From an uncultured Bacilli bacterium (GTDB lineage Bacteria > Bacillota_I > Bacilli_A > RF39 > UBA660), in contig CAKPMC010000009.1 in the NCBI GenBank assembly GCA_934167875.1, positions 1 to 59,136 of the forward strand: a stretch of DNA of 59,136 bases, read 5' to 3'. A model generated the notes under the pieces. That model did no database searches. It was not told where the DNA came from and was given only the letters and a program-made list of their open reading frames with translations. Below are positions 59,103-59,136 of this stretch, piece by piece. Positions within the stretch are counted from its first letter, which is position 1. The number at the start of each line of letters is the position of its first letter. A program made the translations under genes and the position numbers.

Positions 59103-59136
59103 TCTTGTGAATAAAATTTTTATGATATTTTTTAAT

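Overview
The window is a very A+T-rich chromosomal segment of a Gram-positive-type (Bacillota) bacterium, most likely an uncultured gut lineage of Bacilli/Erysipelotrichia type or a low-GC clostridium; the sequence alone does not separate these. Support: strong AGGAGG-type ribosome sites, lipoprotein signals, LCP and L,D-transpeptidase wall enzymes, DUF308/HdeD, YitT and LiaF-like membrane proteins, and a GerA-type spore germination operon. TGA is a true stop (for example 43547-43549 and the overlaps at 48220, 52612 and 55192) and Trp is TGG, so this is code 11 and not a Mycoplasma-type code. No rRNA, CRISPR array, insertion sequence or intact prophage was seen; there is one tRNA-Thr.

Layout. 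1-6.4 kb: a lipoprotein, an unrecognised 572-aa protein with a 42-aa coupled leader gene, membrane proteins, an HD hydrolase, a DUF308-cysteine hydrolase fusion and DedA. 6.4-8.5 kb: tRNA-Thr, a holin-endolysin pair and a membrane-anchored two-cysteine protein. 8.5-12 kb (minus strand): gerA-type operon in the order A-C-B. 12-14.8 kb: a giant pseudopilin-like surface protein plus a small anchored partner. 14.8-22.9 kb: housekeeping (RNA m5U methyltransferase, ABC exporter, MTA/SAH nucleosidase, cyclophilin, RluD-type pseudouridine synthase, DUF308, radical SAM, zinc ribbon). 23.2-30.7 kb: Rpn nuclease, MATE-kinase fusion, TetR, and an MMPL transporter fused to a YhgE-like secreted domain. 30.9-38.6 kb: AMP-binding enzyme with a hybrid histidine kinase, then TetR facing a MacB-like ABC transporter. 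38.7-48.5 kb: endonuclease, second Rpn nuclease, methionine aminopeptidase, YitT, a frameshifted surface protein, a LiaF/DUF4097/XRE envelope-stress cassette, redox and Tim44-like membrane proteins, a ZnuA-like lipoprotein and YidD. 48.6-59 kb: a compact Wzx/Wzy-type surface polysaccharide operon (priming transferase, PHP phosphatase, phosphoribosyltransferase-GT2 fusion, polymerase, pyruvyltransferase, flippase) running into an LCP ligase, an L,D-transpeptidase and a second LCP protein.

The strongest candidate for an undescribed system is the pair at 49440-51417. A PHP-type phosphoesterase gene overlaps a gene that fuses a PRPP-binding phosphoribosyltransferase domain to a GT2 glycosyltransferase, inside a polysaccharide locus that has no other sugar transferase beyond the priming enzyme. 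This suggests PRPP-dependent ribofuranosylation of a surface glycan with a PHP enzyme as the 5-phosphatase. Other leads are the MATE-cytidylate-kinase-like fusion, the MMPL-YhgE fusion with an internal signal peptide, a scattered family of anchored proteins with a Cys pair near the mature ends, and a TetR operator lying on a near-consensus promoter.
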